Assembly: GCF_025133575.1 (NCBI RefSeq)
Contig: NZ_CP104011.1
Coordinates: forward strand, 4,968,965-5,032,964
Source of the DNA: Pseudomonas sp. GCEP-101
Lineage (GTDB): Bacteria > Pseudomonadota > Gammaproteobacteria > Pseudomonadales > Pseudomonadaceae
Direction: 5' to 3'
DNA: 64,000 bases
Part shown: positions 16,291 through 25,445 of the stretch, piece by piece
How the letters are laid out: each line of letters opens with the position of its first letter
How positions within the stretch are numbered: position 1 is the first letter of the stretch
Program-made: the position numbers and the translations under genes
The notes under the pieces: generated by a model
What the model was told of the DNA's origin: nothing
The model's input: the letters and a program-made list of their open reading frames with translations, nothing else
The model's database searches: none

Positions 16291-18533
16291 TGTTCGATTT
16301 TCCGTGCCGGCAGCCGGCATTCCAGGCGCAGGCCGCCCGTGGCCGCGGCCATGGCGTCCAGCGTGCCGCCAAAGCCTTCGACGATGCCGCGGCTCATGGA
16401 CAGCCCAAGCCCCAGGCCCTCCGGCTTGCTGGTGAAGAACGGCGTGAACATCTGCTCCAGCGCCGTGCCGCTCGCCCCCGGCCCTTCGTCCTCCACCCAG
16501 ACGCACAGCTGGCCGTCGGCGGCGCGGCGGCTGCCGATACGCACGGTGGACGGCGCGCCCGCATGGCGTTCGCGGTTGGCCTCGATGGCGTTGCGCAGCA
16601 GGTTGAGGAATACCTGCTCCAGCAGCACCCGGTCGGCGTAGACGGGCGCGAGATTGTCGGCGAACGCCTCGCCGATCGCCACCTCTGCACTGGCGGCTTC
16701 CCAGGCACACAGGCCCAGCGCCGTGCGGGCCACCTGGTTGAGATCGAGCGCCTGCATGCGTCGCTGGCCCTTGCGCAGGAACGCGCGCAGGCGGCGGATC
16801 ACCTCGGAGGCGTGGGTGGTGTGCTCGACGATCTGCGCCAGCCCCTGGGCCACGCGCTGCGCGGCGTCCGGCTGGCGGTCCAGGGTCTTCAGGTAACGCT
16901 GGCTGGCGCTGGCGTAGTTCATCACCGCTGCCAGCGGCTGGTTCATCTCGTGGGCGATGCCCGAGGCCAGTTCGCCCAGGGTCACCAGGCGCGCGGTGTG
17001 CGCCAGTTCGTCCTGGTGGCGGCGCTGCTGGTTCTCGCGCAATTCGCGCTCGGTCATGTCGCGGGCCACCAGCGAGTAATAGCGCTCGCCGCCGGCCGCG
17101 CGGTGCGCCAGCAGGACCAGCGACAGCGGCGCAGCGGTGCGTCCGCGCAGGCGCCCCTCGGCGCTCCACACGCCCTCGCGGCGGGCCGCTTCCCAGCCTT
17201 CGCCTTCCAGCTTCTCCAGCAGGCCGTCGTCCAGTACCTGGGCGACCGATGCCGGCAGCGTCTCGCCGTCCAGGCCAAGCGCGCGCCGCGCCGAAGGGTT
17301 GAGATAGGTGACGCGGCCACCGGGATCGACGAACAGCACCAGATCGGTATTGGCCTCCACCACCTCGGCCAGGCGCCGCAGGCCTTCCTCGGCGCGCACC
17401 CGGGCAGTGATGTCGCGGGACACGCTGACCACCTCCATCACATGCCCGGTGTAGGTCTCGCGGATGGCGCGGCTGGCGGTTTCGAACCAGAGGTAATGGC
17501 CGTCGCGGTGGCGCAGGCGGTAGGTCAGGGTCACGTAGCCGTCCTGCACCAGCGCGTCGCGGGTGCGCTCGGCCACGCGCTGGCGATCCTGCTCGTGCAG
17601 CAGCGGCAGCAGCTCCCTGCCGCGCAGTTCTTCGGGCCAGTAACCGAGCAGCGTCCAGGACGCCGGCGAGACGTCCAGCAGGCGACCGTCGAGGGTGCGC
17701 CGGGAAATCAGGTCGGTGGTGTTTTCGATGATCTGCCGGTACAGCCGGCTGGCACGGGCCGCTTCACGCTGTTCGCGCCGCTGCGCGGTGACCTCGCGGC
17801 CATGGACCAGCACCTGGCGCTCGGCGGGCATCGGCACGAAGCTCCAGAGGAACTGGCGGGCGTCGCGCTCGCCGCTCACCTCGTGCACCGCGCGCCCCTG
17901 CTCCAGGCAGGTGCGCAGCAGGTGCGCGTAGTTGCTGGGCAACAGGTCGTACACCTGGCATGCGGGGAACTCGGCGAGCAACTGGCGCAGGGCCTGGTTG
18001 CCGTCCACCTGCACGGCTGCCTCATCCAGCACCAGCGCCGGCTGCGGGTCGGCGCTGAGCAGCGGCGCGGTGCGCCGGGCCTGATGAGCCAGGGCGAGCA
18101 CGTCGCCCAGCAGCTCGGCGATCCACGCCAGCCACTGCTCGGCGTCAGCGCCAGTGCCTTGCACCAGCAACATCCCCTGCCGCCCGGCCTGCAACGGCAG
18201 GACCAGCGCCAGCCCCTGGCTCCAGCCGGCGCGGCGCAGACGACCGCCGAGCCAGCTGGGCACGGCGAGCAACTCCTGGAGCGGCACCCGGGCGCGCTCG
18301 CCCAGGTGTTCCAGCAGCGCCAGGTCGTTGGCCTGCAACGGATCGCCACTGCCCGGCGGCAGGCGCGAGCCGCCCGCCAGCGCTTCGAAGCTCTGGCTGC
18401 GCGGCTGCCATTGCAGGTACAGCGCGCGCTCCACGGTCTCGCGCTCCAGGCAGAGGCGCTGCAGGGCTTCGGCCTGCACGGCAACGGGCGCCTGTTCGCG
18501 CACCAGGCGCACCAGGGTGTTCAATTCGGTCAT
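16287..18533 (-). CDS. PAS-domain sensor histidine kinase (FixL/TodS-like, soluble)
   Basis: A 748-residue cytoplasmic kinase without membrane segments. About 250 N-terminal residues form a GAF-like or divergent sensory region. Then come a PAS domain with PAC (about 270-390; NTTDLISRRTLDGRLLDVSP, ETASRAIRETYTGHVMEVVS) and a second PAS (about 400-510). The HisKA domain has phospho-acceptor His in GIAHEMNQPLAAVMNY near residue 525. The HATPase_c domain has an N box (NLLRNAIEANRE), G1 (EDEGPG) and G2 (GLGLGLSMSRGIVEGFGG). The HEMNQPLAA H-box is typical of FixL/DctB-like kinases. It is co-transcribed with the FixJ-like regulator. The signal is unknown. Confidence 0.92.
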   Translation of the reverse strand: MTELNTLVRLVREQAPVAVQAEALQRLCLERETVERALYLQWQPRSQSFEALAGGSRLPPGSGDPLQANDLALLEHLGERARVPLQELLAVPSWLGGRLRRAGWSQGLALVLPLQAGRQGMLLVQGTGADAEQWLAWIAELLGDVLALAHQARRTAPLLSADPQPALVLDEAAVQVDGNQALRQLLAEFPACQVYDLLPSNYAHLLRTCLEQGRAVHEVSGERDARQFLWSFVPMPAERQVLVHGREVTAQRREQREAARASRLYRQIIENTTDLISRRTLDGRLLDVSPASWTLLGYWPEELRGRELLPLLHEQDRQRVAERTRDALVQDGYVTLTYRLRHRDGHYLWFETASRAIRETYTGHVMEVVSVSRDITARVRAEEGLRRLAEVVEANTDLVLFVDPGGRVTYLNPSARRALGLDGETLPASVAQVLDDGLLEKLEGEGWEAARREGVWSAEGRLRGRTAAPLSLVLLAHRAAGGERYYSLVARDMTERELRENQQRRHQDELAHTARLVTLGELASGIAHEMNQPLAAVMNYASASQRYLKTLDRQPDAAQRVAQGLAQIVEHTTHASEVIRRLRAFLRKGQRRMQALDLNQVARTALGLCAWEAASAEVAIGEAFADNLAPVYADRVLLEQVFLNLLRNAIEANRERHAGAPSTVRIGSRRAADGQLCVWVEDEGPGASGTALEQMFTPFFTSKPEGLGLGLSMSRGIVEGFGGTLDAMAAATGGLRLECRLPARKIEQ

Positions 18534-18562
18534 GGCAGAGGCTCGGAGGCGCTTCAGGTGGA

Positions 18563-18575
18563 TATAGTACTTATA
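18563..18575. promoter_or_regulatory. AT-rich near-palindrome in the kinase/ligase divergent promoter region
   Basis: TATAGTACTTATA (11 of 13 positions symmetric) is in the 204-bp gap between the divergent kinase (start 18533) and acyl-CoA ligase (start 18738). The gap is AT-rich relative to its surroundings and also holds a TATAAA-like element near 18620. It could be an operator; no direct evidence. Confidence 0.3.
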
Positions 18576-18737
18576 CCATACACATTAGGTTTAACTTCCA
18601 TATCCCGTTCCAGGTTGCTATAAAACCTCGCACTGACCGCGCGACAGCTTGCCGCAGCGGTCACGACCCGCCTGCTGCCCAGCGAACCACGGGTCATACC
18701 AGAACAATGAGCTAACAATCAGCCACAGGGTGTCCTC

Positions 18738-20360
18738 ATGTCGATCTTCGAACATGGCTTGCCGCGCGCGGCCGTCAACCACATCGCGCTGTCGCCGCTG
18801 AGCTTCATCGAACGCACCGCCCAGGTGTACCCCGAGCGCACCGCGATCATCCACGGCAGCCTGCGCCGCACCTGGAAGGAAACCTACCAGCGCTGCCGCC
18901 GCCTGGCCTCCGCCCTCGCCGCGCGCGGCATCGGCCACGGCGACACGGTGGCGGTGATGCTGCCCAACACTCCGCAGATGATCGAGGCGCACTTCGGCGT
19001 ACCGATGATTGGCGCGGTGCTCAATACCCTCAACGTGCGCCTGGATGCCGAAGCCATCGCCTTCATGCTGCAGCACGGCGAGGCCAAGGCGCTGATCACC
19101 GATCGCGAGTTCCACGAAGTCATCCATGCGGCCCTCGGCATGCTCGGCCGGCCGCTGCTGGTGATCGACGTGGACGACCCCGAGTACGGCGAGGGCGAGG
19201 CGGTCAGCCCCCTGGACTACGAGGCCCTGCTCGCCGAGGGCGACCCGGAATTCGCCTGGCAGTGGCCCCGCGACGAGTGGGACGCCATCTCCCTCAACTA
19301 CACCTCCGGCACCACCGGCAACCCCAAGGGCGTGGTCTACCACCACCGCGGCGCCTACCTGAACGCCCTGGGCAACCAGATGACCTGGTCCATGGGCCAG
19401 CACCCGGTGTACCTGTGGACCCTGCCGATGTTCCACTGCAACGGCTGGTGCTACCCCTGGACCGTCACCGCGCTGGGCGGCACCCACGTGTGCCTGCGGC
19501 GGGTCGACCCGCAGAAGATCCTCACGCTGATCCGCGAGCACCAGGTCAGCCATCTGTGCGGCGCGCCCATCGTGCTCAACGCGCTGATCAACATGCCCGA
19601 CTCCGCCAAGGCCGCCATCGACCACCCGGTGCACGCCATGGTCGCCGGTGCCGCGCCGCCGGCCAAGGTCATCGGCGCGGTGGAAGAAATGGGCATCAAG
19701 GTCACCCACGTCTACGGCCTCACCGAGGTCTACGGGCCGGTCACCGTGTGCGCCTGGCATGAGGAATGGGATGCGCTGACGCTGGACGAACGCGCCCGCA
19801 TCAAATCCCGCCAGGGCGTGCGTTACCCGACCCTGGAAGGCGTGATGGTCGCCGACCCGAAGACCCTGGAACCGGTGCCGCGCGACGGCCTGACCATCGG
19901 CGAGATCTTCATGCGCGGCAACACCGTGATGAAGGGTTACCTGAAGAACCCCACCGCCACCGAGGAAGCCTTCGCCGGCGGCTGGTTCCACACCGGCGAC
20001 CTGGCGGTCTGGCACCCGGACGGCTACGTGGAAATCCGCGACCGGCTCAAGGACATCATCATCTCCGGCGGCGAGAACATCTCCACCATCGAGGTCGAAG
20101 GCGTGCTCTACCGCCACCCGGCCGTGCTCGAGGCCGCCGTGGTGGCGCGCGCGGACGAGCGCTGGGGCGAGACGCCCTGCGCCTTCATTACCCTGAAGAC
20201 CGAGCACGCGGCCGTCGAGGCGCAGGACATCATCGCCTTCTGCCGCGAACACCTGGCCGGGTTCAAGGTGCCGCGCACCGTGGTGTTCACCGAGCTGCCC
20301 AAGACCTCCACCGGGAAGATCCAGAAGTTCGTCCTGCGCGCCCGAGCCAACGCCCTCTGA
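18738..20360 (+). CDS. Acyl-CoA ligase of the AMP-binding family (DmdB-like)
   Basis: A 540-residue cytoplasmic adenylate-forming enzyme that activates a carboxylic acid to its CoA thioester using ATP. Core motifs: A3 LNYTSGTTGNPKGVVYHH (near residue 185), A5 VYGLTEVYGP, A8 GGWFHTGDLAVWHPDGYVEI and DRLKDIIISGGENIS, and the A10 lysine in PKTSTGKIQKF. Length and the HRGAYLNALGN segment match the medium-chain or 3-(methylthio)propionyl-CoA ligase (DmdB) group. The acyl-CoA dehydrogenase directly downstream fits a two-step acyl degradation pathway. The true substrate is unknown. The start at 18738 has a weak upstream AGGGTG. Confidence 0.88.
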   Translation: MSIFEHGLPRAAVNHIALSPLSFIERTAQVYPERTAIIHGSLRRTWKETYQRCRRLASALAARGIGHGDTVAVMLPNTPQMIEAHFGVPMIGAVLNTLNVRLDAEAIAFMLQHGEAKALITDREFHEVIHAALGMLGRPLLVIDVDDPEYGEGEAVSPLDYEALLAEGDPEFAWQWPRDEWDAISLNYTSGTTGNPKGVVYHHRGAYLNALGNQMTWSMGQHPVYLWTLPMFHCNGWCYPWTVTALGGTHVCLRRVDPQKILTLIREHQVSHLCGAPIVLNALINMPDSAKAAIDHPVHAMVAGAAPPAKVIGAVEEMGIKVTHVYGLTEVYGPVTVCAWHEEWDALTLDERARIKSRQGVRYPTLEGVMVADPKTLEPVPRDGLTIGEIFMRGNTVMKGYLKNPTATEEAFAGGWFHTGDLAVWHPDGYVEIRDRLKDIIISGGENISTIEVEGVLYRHPAVLEAAVVARADERWGETPCAFITLKTEHAAVEAQDIIAFCREHLAGFKVPRTVVFTELPKTSTGKIQKFVLRARANAL

Positions 20361-20417
20361 CCCCACCCCTCGCCCGCCATTGCGCGCTCCCGCCGCCGGG
20401 AGCGCCGGAGTTCCGCC

Positions 20418-22190
20418 ATGCCTGACTACAACGCTCCCCTGCGCGACATGCGCTTCCTGCTCGACGAGGTGTTCGACGCCCCCGCCCTGTGGGCCCGCCT
20501 GCCGGCGCTGGCCGAGCGCATCGACGCCGACACCGCCGACGCCATTCTCGAAGAAGCTGCGAAGATCACCGGCAGCCTGCTCGCCCCGCTCAACCGCAGC
20601 GGCGACGAGCAAGGCGTGCAGTTCGCCGACGGCGAGGTGCGCACGCCGGCCGGCTTCCGCGAGGCCTACGCGACCTACGCCGAGGGCGGCTGGGTCGGCC
20701 TGGCCGGCAACCCCGACTACGGCGGCATGGGCATGCCGAAGATGCTGTCGGTGCAGTTCGAGGAAATGATGTACGGCGCCAACGCCAGCTTCAGCCTCTA
20801 CTCCACGCTTTCCGCCGGCGCCTGCCTGGCGCTGGATGCCCATGCCGACGAAGCGCTCAAGCGCACCTACCTGCCGCGGATGTACGCCGGCGAATGGGCC
20901 GGCTCCATGTGCCTGACCGAACCCCACGCCGGCACCGACCTGGGCCTGATCCGCACCCGCGCCGAGCCCCAGGCGGACGGCAGCTACCGCGTCACCGGCA
21001 CCAAGATCTTCATCACCGGCGGCGAGCAGGACCTCACCGGCAACATCGTCCACCTGGTGCTGGCCAAGCTGCCCGACGCCCCGGCCGGCTCGCGCGGCAT
21101 TTCGCTGTTTCTGGTGCCCAAGTTCCTGGTGCGGGCCGACGGCTCGCTGGGCGCGCGCAACGCCGTGAGCTGCGGTTCGGTGGAACACAAGATGGGCATC
21201 AAGGCCTCGGCCACCTGCGTGATGAACTTCGACGGCGCCACCGGCTGGCTGGTGGGCGAACTGAACAAGGGGCTGGCGGCAATGTTCACCATGATGAACT
21301 ACGAGCGCCTGTCCATCGGCATCCAGGGCATCGGCTGCGCCGAGATGTCCTACCAGAGCGCCGTGGCCTACGCCCGCGAGCGCCTGCAGAGTCGCGCCGC
21401 CACAGGCCCGGTGGCGAAGGACAAGGCCGCCGACCCGATCATCGTGCACCCCGACGTGCGCCGCATGCTGCTCACCATGAAGGCGTTGACCGAGGGCGGA
21501 CGCGCCTTCTCCACCTACGTCGGCCAGCAACTGGACGTCGCCAAGTACGCCGCCGACGCCGCCGAGCGCGAAGCCGCCCAGTCCCTGGTGGCGCTGCTGA
21601 CGCCGGTGGCCAAGGCCTTCTTCACCGACACCGGGCTGGAAAGCTGCATCCATGGCCAGCAGGTGTTCGGCGGCCACGGCTTCATCCGCGAATGGGGCCA
21701 GGAGCAATTGGTGCGCGACGTGCGCATCGCGCAGATCTACGAAGGCACCAACGGCATCCAGGCGCTGGACCTGCTGGGGCGCAAGGTGATCGCCGACGGC
21801 GGCCAGGCACTGGCGCTGTTCGCCGGGGAAATCCGCGCCTTTGCCGAAGCGGCCCCAGCCGATCTGCACGCCTTCACCGCGCCGCTGCTGGATGCGCTGG
21901 AGCGGCTCGAATCCGTCACCCGGCAGGTGCGCGAGCGCGCCGCCAGCCAACCGCAGGAGGTCGGCGCCGCCTCGGTGGAGTACCTGCACCTGTTCGGCTA
22001 CACCGCCTATGCCTACCTGTGGGCACGCATGGCGCAGGCCAGCCTGGGCAAGGACGATGACTTCCATCGCGGCAAGCTGGCCACCGCACGCTTCTATGTT
22101 GCCCGCCTGCTGCCGCGCGTCGAGTCGCTGGCAAGCGCCATTCGCGCCGGCAGCGACAGCCTGTTCGAGCTGCGCGCCGAGCAGTTCTGA
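20418..22190 (+). CDS. Acyl-CoA dehydrogenase (DmdC-like, with C-terminal extension)
   Basis: A 590-residue FAD enzyme that introduces an alpha-beta double bond in an acyl-CoA. The N-terminal part has an Acyl-CoA_dh_N region and the FAD-binding MCLTEPHAGTDLGLI. The catalytic-base region is near IYEGTNGIQALDLLGRKV. The extra C-terminal domain (about residues 470-590) places it with the long (about 590 aa) subfamily that includes 3-methylmercaptopropionyl-CoA dehydrogenase DmdC. The ATG at 20418 lies 57 bp after the ligase stop; GGAG occurs about 13 bases upstream and the nearer spacing is poor. A strong terminator follows, closing a two-gene operon. Confidence 0.9.
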   Translation: MPDYNAPLRDMRFLLDEVFDAPALWARLPALAERIDADTADAILEEAAKITGSLLAPLNRSGDEQGVQFADGEVRTPAGFREAYATYAEGGWVGLAGNPDYGGMGMPKMLSVQFEEMMYGANASFSLYSTLSAGACLALDAHADEALKRTYLPRMYAGEWAGSMCLTEPHAGTDLGLIRTRAEPQADGSYRVTGTKIFITGGEQDLTGNIVHLVLAKLPDAPAGSRGISLFLVPKFLVRADGSLGARNAVSCGSVEHKMGIKASATCVMNFDGATGWLVGELNKGLAAMFTMMNYERLSIGIQGIGCAEMSYQSAVAYARERLQSRAATGPVAKDKAADPIIVHPDVRRMLLTMKALTEGGRAFSTYVGQQLDVAKYAADAAEREAAQSLVALLTPVAKAFFTDTGLESCIHGQQVFGGHGFIREWGQEQLVRDVRIAQIYEGTNGIQALDLLGRKVIADGGQALALFAGEIRAFAEAAPADLHAFTAPLLDALERLESVTRQVRERAASQPQEVGAASVEYLHLFGYTAYAYLWARMAQASLGKDDDFHRGKLATARFYVARLLPRVESLASAIRAGSDSLFELRAEQF

Positions 22191-22206
22191 CGATTTGAGC
22201 GTGATT

Positions 22207-22242
22207 GCGCGGCCAGCCCTGACGGGCACGCCGCGCTTTTTT
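22207..22242 (+). terminator. Rho-independent terminator after the acyl-CoA dehydrogenase gene
   Basis: Stem GCGCGGC (22207-22213) pairs with GCCGCGC (22230-22236); the loop can fold further (GCCC/GGGC). Six T follow. Confidence 0.75.
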
Positions 22243-22304
22243 CGCCTCGGCGAAGGGCGTGGCGCCACGTAGAATGGGGCATCCATTCTCCAGCGGCCTG
22301 CCTC

Positions 22305-22931
22305 ATGAGCACCCACGATCCGTTCCTGCGGGACATTTCCCGCGTCACCCTGCAGCACTACCAGGACAGCGCCGAGTCCTTCCGCGAAGGCACCTGGGAC
22401 CACGACGTCAGCCAGAACATCGCCACACTGCTGCGGCACATCCGGGGTGAACCGCCCTTCGCCCTGCTCGATTTCGGCTGCGGCCCAGGGCGCGACCTGT
22501 GCGCCCTGAAGGCCATGGGGCATGCGCCGGTGGGCCTGGACGGCTGCGCCGAGTTCGTCGCCATGGCCCGCGAGGCCAGCGGCTGTGAGGTGCTGCAACA
22601 GGACTTCCTGGCCCTGGACCTGCCCACCGCACGCTTCGACGGCATCTATGCCAATGCCAGCCTGTTTCACGTGCCGCGCAGCGAACTGCCGCGTGTGCTG
22701 CGCCAGTTGCAGGCGGCGCTGAAGCCCGGCGGCGTGCTGTTCAGCTCCAACCCGCGCGGGGACAACCAGGAAGGCTGGAATGGCGGTCGCTATGGCGCCT
22801 ACCACGATCGCGAGAACTGGACGCAGCTGATGGAAGACGCGGGCTTCCGCGAGCTGGAGCACTACTACCGTCCCGCCGGCCTGCCGCGGGAACAGCAGCC
22901 GTGGCTGGCGAGCGTGTGGCGCAAGGTGTGA
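22305..22931 (+). CDS. Class I SAM-dependent methyltransferase
   Basis: A 208-residue cytoplasmic methyltransferase. Motif I LLDFGCGPGRDLCALKAMGH is at about residues 49-68, motif II acidic residue in APVGLDGCAEFVAMA, and post-motif LPTARFDGIYANASLFHVPR. The C-terminus carries HYYRPAGLPREQQPWLASVW. It belongs to the broad Methyltransf_11/25 type, so the methyl acceptor cannot be deduced. ATG 22305 has weak ribosome-site support (CAGCGGCCTGCCTC). It is isolated by a terminator upstream and REP elements downstream. Confidence 0.85.
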   Translation: MSTHDPFLRDISRVTLQHYQDSAESFREGTWDHDVSQNIATLLRHIRGEPPFALLDFGCGPGRDLCALKAMGHAPVGLDGCAEFVAMAREASGCEVLQQDFLALDLPTARFDGIYANASLFHVPRSELPRVLRQLQAALKPGGVLFSSNPRGDNQEGWNGGRYGAYHDRENWTQLMEDAGFRELEHYYRPAGLPREQQPWLASVWRKV

Positions 22932-22951
22932 CGGTACTCCGCTGCGCTTTT

Positions 22952-23027
22952 CGTAGGAGCGAGCTTGCTCGCGAACCCGCCTGACGCCGGCCCTGCCGGC
23001 GGTGTCGCGGGCGTGGCCCGCTCCTAC
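22952..23027. repeat. REP pair with dissimilar arms (copy 3)
   Basis: CGTAGGAGCGAGCTTGCTCG (GCGAGC type), a GCCGGCCCTGCCGGC centre, and an inverted GCGGGCGTGGCCCGCTCCTA (GCGGGC type). Same mixed-arm plan as 3143-3215. Confidence 0.8.
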
Positions 23028-23077
23028 AAGGGCGCGATGCCGCGGGCTCGTCGTCAGGATCAGAGCCCGCCGTGGGG

Positions 23078-23106
23078 GATTTCGCGGACAAGGTCCGCTC
23101 CTACAG
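23078..23106. repeat. REP arm of the GCGGAC type
   Basis: TTTCGCGGACAAGGTCCGCT followed by CCTACAGG. The same arm occurs at 15414-15437, and a variant at 59209-59233. Confidence 0.7.
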
Positions 23107-23109
23107 GGA

Positions 23110-23320
23110 TGATCCAGCGCTCGGGCGTGCCCTCACCCTAACCCTGCTGCACGCCCCGCTCAGAGGGAAAGGGGACCAGTCGGTGCAGGATGAAGCTACA
23201 GCGTCAGCCGGCACAACCTGCTCCCTCTCCCTCAGGGAGAGGGCTGGGGTGAGGGGGAAACGTCGGTACGAACTTGCCAGGAAGGAGACAGTAGCTCCTA
23301 CTGGAAACTGCTGCCACGGG
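23110..23320 (-). repeat. Long interspersed repeat, copy A (inverted relative to copies B and C)
   Basis: Read on the minus strand it contains CCCCAGCCCTCTCCCTGAGG, GAGAGGGAGC, CGGCTGACGCTGTAGCTTCA, CATCCTGCACCGACTGGTCC and CAGGGTTAGGGTGAGGG. The same ordered blocks are found at 31690-31893 and 59228-59405. Ends are approximate. No gene is supported between 22932 and 23375. Confidence 0.65.
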
Positions 23321-23375
23321 ACCTACCCCTTCCCACCCCGTCATCGCCGATGTCACCCCCGCGCCAGTAGACGTA

Positions 23376-24404
23376 TCAACCCTTCGCCGCCCAGGCGTTG
23401 AAGCGCTGCTCCAGGTCCTCGCCGTGGTCCACCCAGAACTCGAAGTTCACCGGCACCGCCTGTTCCAGGTTGGCCGGCGCGGTGTTCAGCCGCTCGACGA
23501 GCGCAGGATCGAGCAGTCGGGTCGTCCCCAGGTTCACCGAGCCGTAGCCCAGTTTCACCGTGTGGATCTTCTGCTGCTCAGGCTTGAGCGAGAAGGCGAT
23601 GAAGTCCTCGGCGGTCTTCTTGTTCGGGCTTCCCTTGGGGATCGCCCAGGAGTCGATGGCGTACAGGCTGCCGTTCCACACCACCTTCATCGGCGCGCCC
23701 TCCTCCTGCGCGGCGAAGGCGCGGCCGTTGTAGGCGGTGCTCATGGCGACGTCGCCGCTGGCGATGAACTGCATCGGCTGCGCGCCCGACTCCCACCACT
23801 GGATCGACGGTTTGATCTGGTCCAGCTTGCGGAACGCGCGGTCCACGCCGTCGCGGGTCGCCAGCACCTTGTACAGGTCTTCCTTCTTCACGCCGTCGGC
23901 CAGCAGGGCGATTTCCAGGGTGTACTTGGCGCCCTTGCGCAGGGAGCGCTTGCCGGGGAATTTCCGCGTGTCCCAGAAATCCGCCCAGCCGGTCGGGCCG
24001 CTGGCGAAGCGCTTGCCGTCGTAGACCATGGCCATCGACCACACCAGCAGGCCGGCGCCGCAATCGGAAAGGGTCCCCGGCACATAGTCCTCGGCCTTGC
24101 CGAGGATCGCCGGGTCGAGGGGTTCGAACAGGCCCTCTTCGCAGCCGCGCAGCAGCTCCGGGCCTTCCACCTGGACGACGTCCCAGTTGACGCTGCCGGT
24201 GTCGACCATGGCCTTGATCTTGCCCATCTCACCGTTGTATTCGCCAGCGATCACCTTCACCCCCTCCTTATTCTCGAAGGGTTTGTAGAAGGCTTCGGTC
24301 TGCACGTCCTTGCTGGCGCCGCCGAAGGAGATCACGGTCAGGTCCGCGGCCATGGCGCCGGACGCCACGCCCATGAGCAGGGCTCCCAGAATCGGATTCT
24401 TCAT
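23376..24404 (-). CDS. Periplasmic binding protein of the polyamine (PotD/PotF-like) ABC type
   Basis: A 342-residue exported solute-binding protein. The signal peptide MKNPILGALLMGVASGAMA precedes ADLTVISFGGASKDVQTEAF. Features common to PotD/PotF-like proteins are VVQVEGPELLRGCEEGLFEP, MAMVYDGKRF, SGDVAMSTAYNGRAFAA, and the Trp-rich IQWWESGAQ and DSWAIPKGSPNKKTAEDF. The likely ligand is a polyamine or a similar organic cation, but it is unknown. The ATG at 24404 has AGAGG at about 6 bases; a GTG two codons upstream is less likely. No permease or ATPase gene is adjacent, so it is an orphan binding protein or works with a transporter elsewhere. Confidence 0.88.
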   Translation of the reverse strand: MKNPILGALLMGVASGAMAADLTVISFGGASKDVQTEAFYKPFENKEGVKVIAGEYNGEMGKIKAMVDTGSVNWDVVQVEGPELLRGCEEGLFEPLDPAILGKAEDYVPGTLSDCGAGLLVWSMAMVYDGKRFASGPTGWADFWDTRKFPGKRSLRKGAKYTLEIALLADGVKKEDLYKVLATRDGVDRAFRKLDQIKPSIQWWESGAQPMQFIASGDVAMSTAYNGRAFAAQEEGAPMKVVWNGSLYAIDSWAIPKGSPNKKTAEDFIAFSLKPEQQKIHTVKLGYGSVNLGTTRLLDPALVERLNTAPANLEQAVPVNFEFWVDHGEDLEQRFNAWAAKG

Positions 24405-24502
24405 TTCCACCTCTTGGCTTTGTTGTTGGCAGATGGTTCAAGCACGCAGGCGCCCGGTCTCTGCGGACCGGGGCGCGCTATCGGACGGATGCGCCCATTG
24501 TC

Positions 24503-25276
24503 TCAAGTGCGATAGTCGGCGCCGCCGTCCTCGATCAGGCGCAGCGCCGACTCCCAGGCCAGCAGGTGCAGGCCGTCGACCAGCGCCTCCTCTTCCTGCA
24601 CGGCCACGCGCTCGCACACCGCGTGCGGCGGATAGCGCAGCTGGCGTCCGCCGGCCAGCGCCTGGACCTGCGCCTGGCAGGCGCGCTCGAGGAAGTAGAT
24701 CTGGTTGAAGGCTTCGGCGATGCAGCGGCCGGTGGCCAGCAGGCCGTGGTTGCGCAGGATCATCACCATGTGGCCGCCCAGGTCGTTGACCAGGCGCGAA
24801 CGCTCGTCCGGGTCCAGGGCGATGCCTTCGTAGTCGTGGTAGCCCAGGCGGTTGTAGAACTTCAGCGCGTGCTGGCTGATCGGCAGCAGGCCGTCTTCCT
24901 GGGCGGACACCGCGATGCCGGCGGCGGTATGGGTATGGATCACGCAGGCCACGTCCTCGCGGGCGGCGTGCACCGCGGAATGAATGTTGAAGCCGGCGCG
25001 ATTGACGCTTTTCGGCCCGAAACGCGGATCGATGACGTCACCCGCGTGGTCGACCTTGACCAGGTCCGAGGCGCGCATTTCATGGAACATCACGCCGTAG
25101 CGGTTGATCAGGAAGTGGCCCGGCTCGCCCGGCACCCGCGCGGAAATGTGCGTGTCGATGTGGTCGGTCCAGCGGAAGTGCGCGATCAGCCGATAGAGCG
25201 CGGCGAGGTCGCAACGGGCCTGCCATTCTTCGGCGGAAATACTCGACGGGTCGATGTTGTAAGCTGTGTCACGCAT
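24503..25276 (-). CDS. Class II aldolase/adducin-family protein
   Basis: A 257-residue cytoplasmic protein of the fuculose-phosphate-aldolase fold. Putative metal ligands are His-x-His in CVIHTHTAAGIAVS near residue 113 and a later His in MVMILRNHGLLATG near 178. The phosphate-loop-like HISARVPGEPGHFLIN sits near the N-terminus. Many adducin-like members of this length have no assigned reaction; the aldolase catalytic Glu is not obvious. It is divergent from a MocR regulator 170 bp away, which probably controls it. An upstream binding-protein gene lies on the same strand 98 bp downstream. Confidence 0.87.
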   Translation of the reverse strand: MRDTAYNIDPSSISAEEWQARCDLAALYRLIAHFRWTDHIDTHISARVPGEPGHFLINRYGVMFHEMRASDLVKVDHAGDVIDPRFGPKSVNRAGFNIHSAVHAAREDVACVIHTHTAAGIAVSAQEDGLLPISQHALKFYNRLGYHDYEGIALDPDERSRLVNDLGGHMVMILRNHGLLATGRCIAEAFNQIYFLERACQAQVQALAGGRQLRYPPHAVCERVAVQEEEALVDGLHLLAWESALRLIEDGGADYRT

Positions 25277-25445
25277 TGCGGGCGGTCCTTGTTCTTTTCA
25301 GGCAGTGCGGCGGATTGCCGCTTCACGGGCCCGAGTGTGCTGGCCACGCCCGGCCCGCACCATGCACAGGGCCCTCGCAGATTTTGCAGTGCTGTTATGG
25401 TCCGCCGACCTGTACAGATCCCCTCCACAAGAACCGGACCTTCGG

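Noticed and set aside
16290..18623. A 777-codon plus-strand frame over the sensor kinase gene
   Set aside because: Its translation is Gln/Arg/Ala-rich low-complexity; the minus strand encodes a complete histidine kinase with all motifs.
18618..22862. A 1414-codon open frame on the minus strand opposite the acyl-CoA ligase and dehydrogenase genes
   Set aside because: It is the antisense of GC-rich coding DNA: His/Gly/Val/Gln-rich translation with no domain, and it spans two well-supported genes and their terminator.
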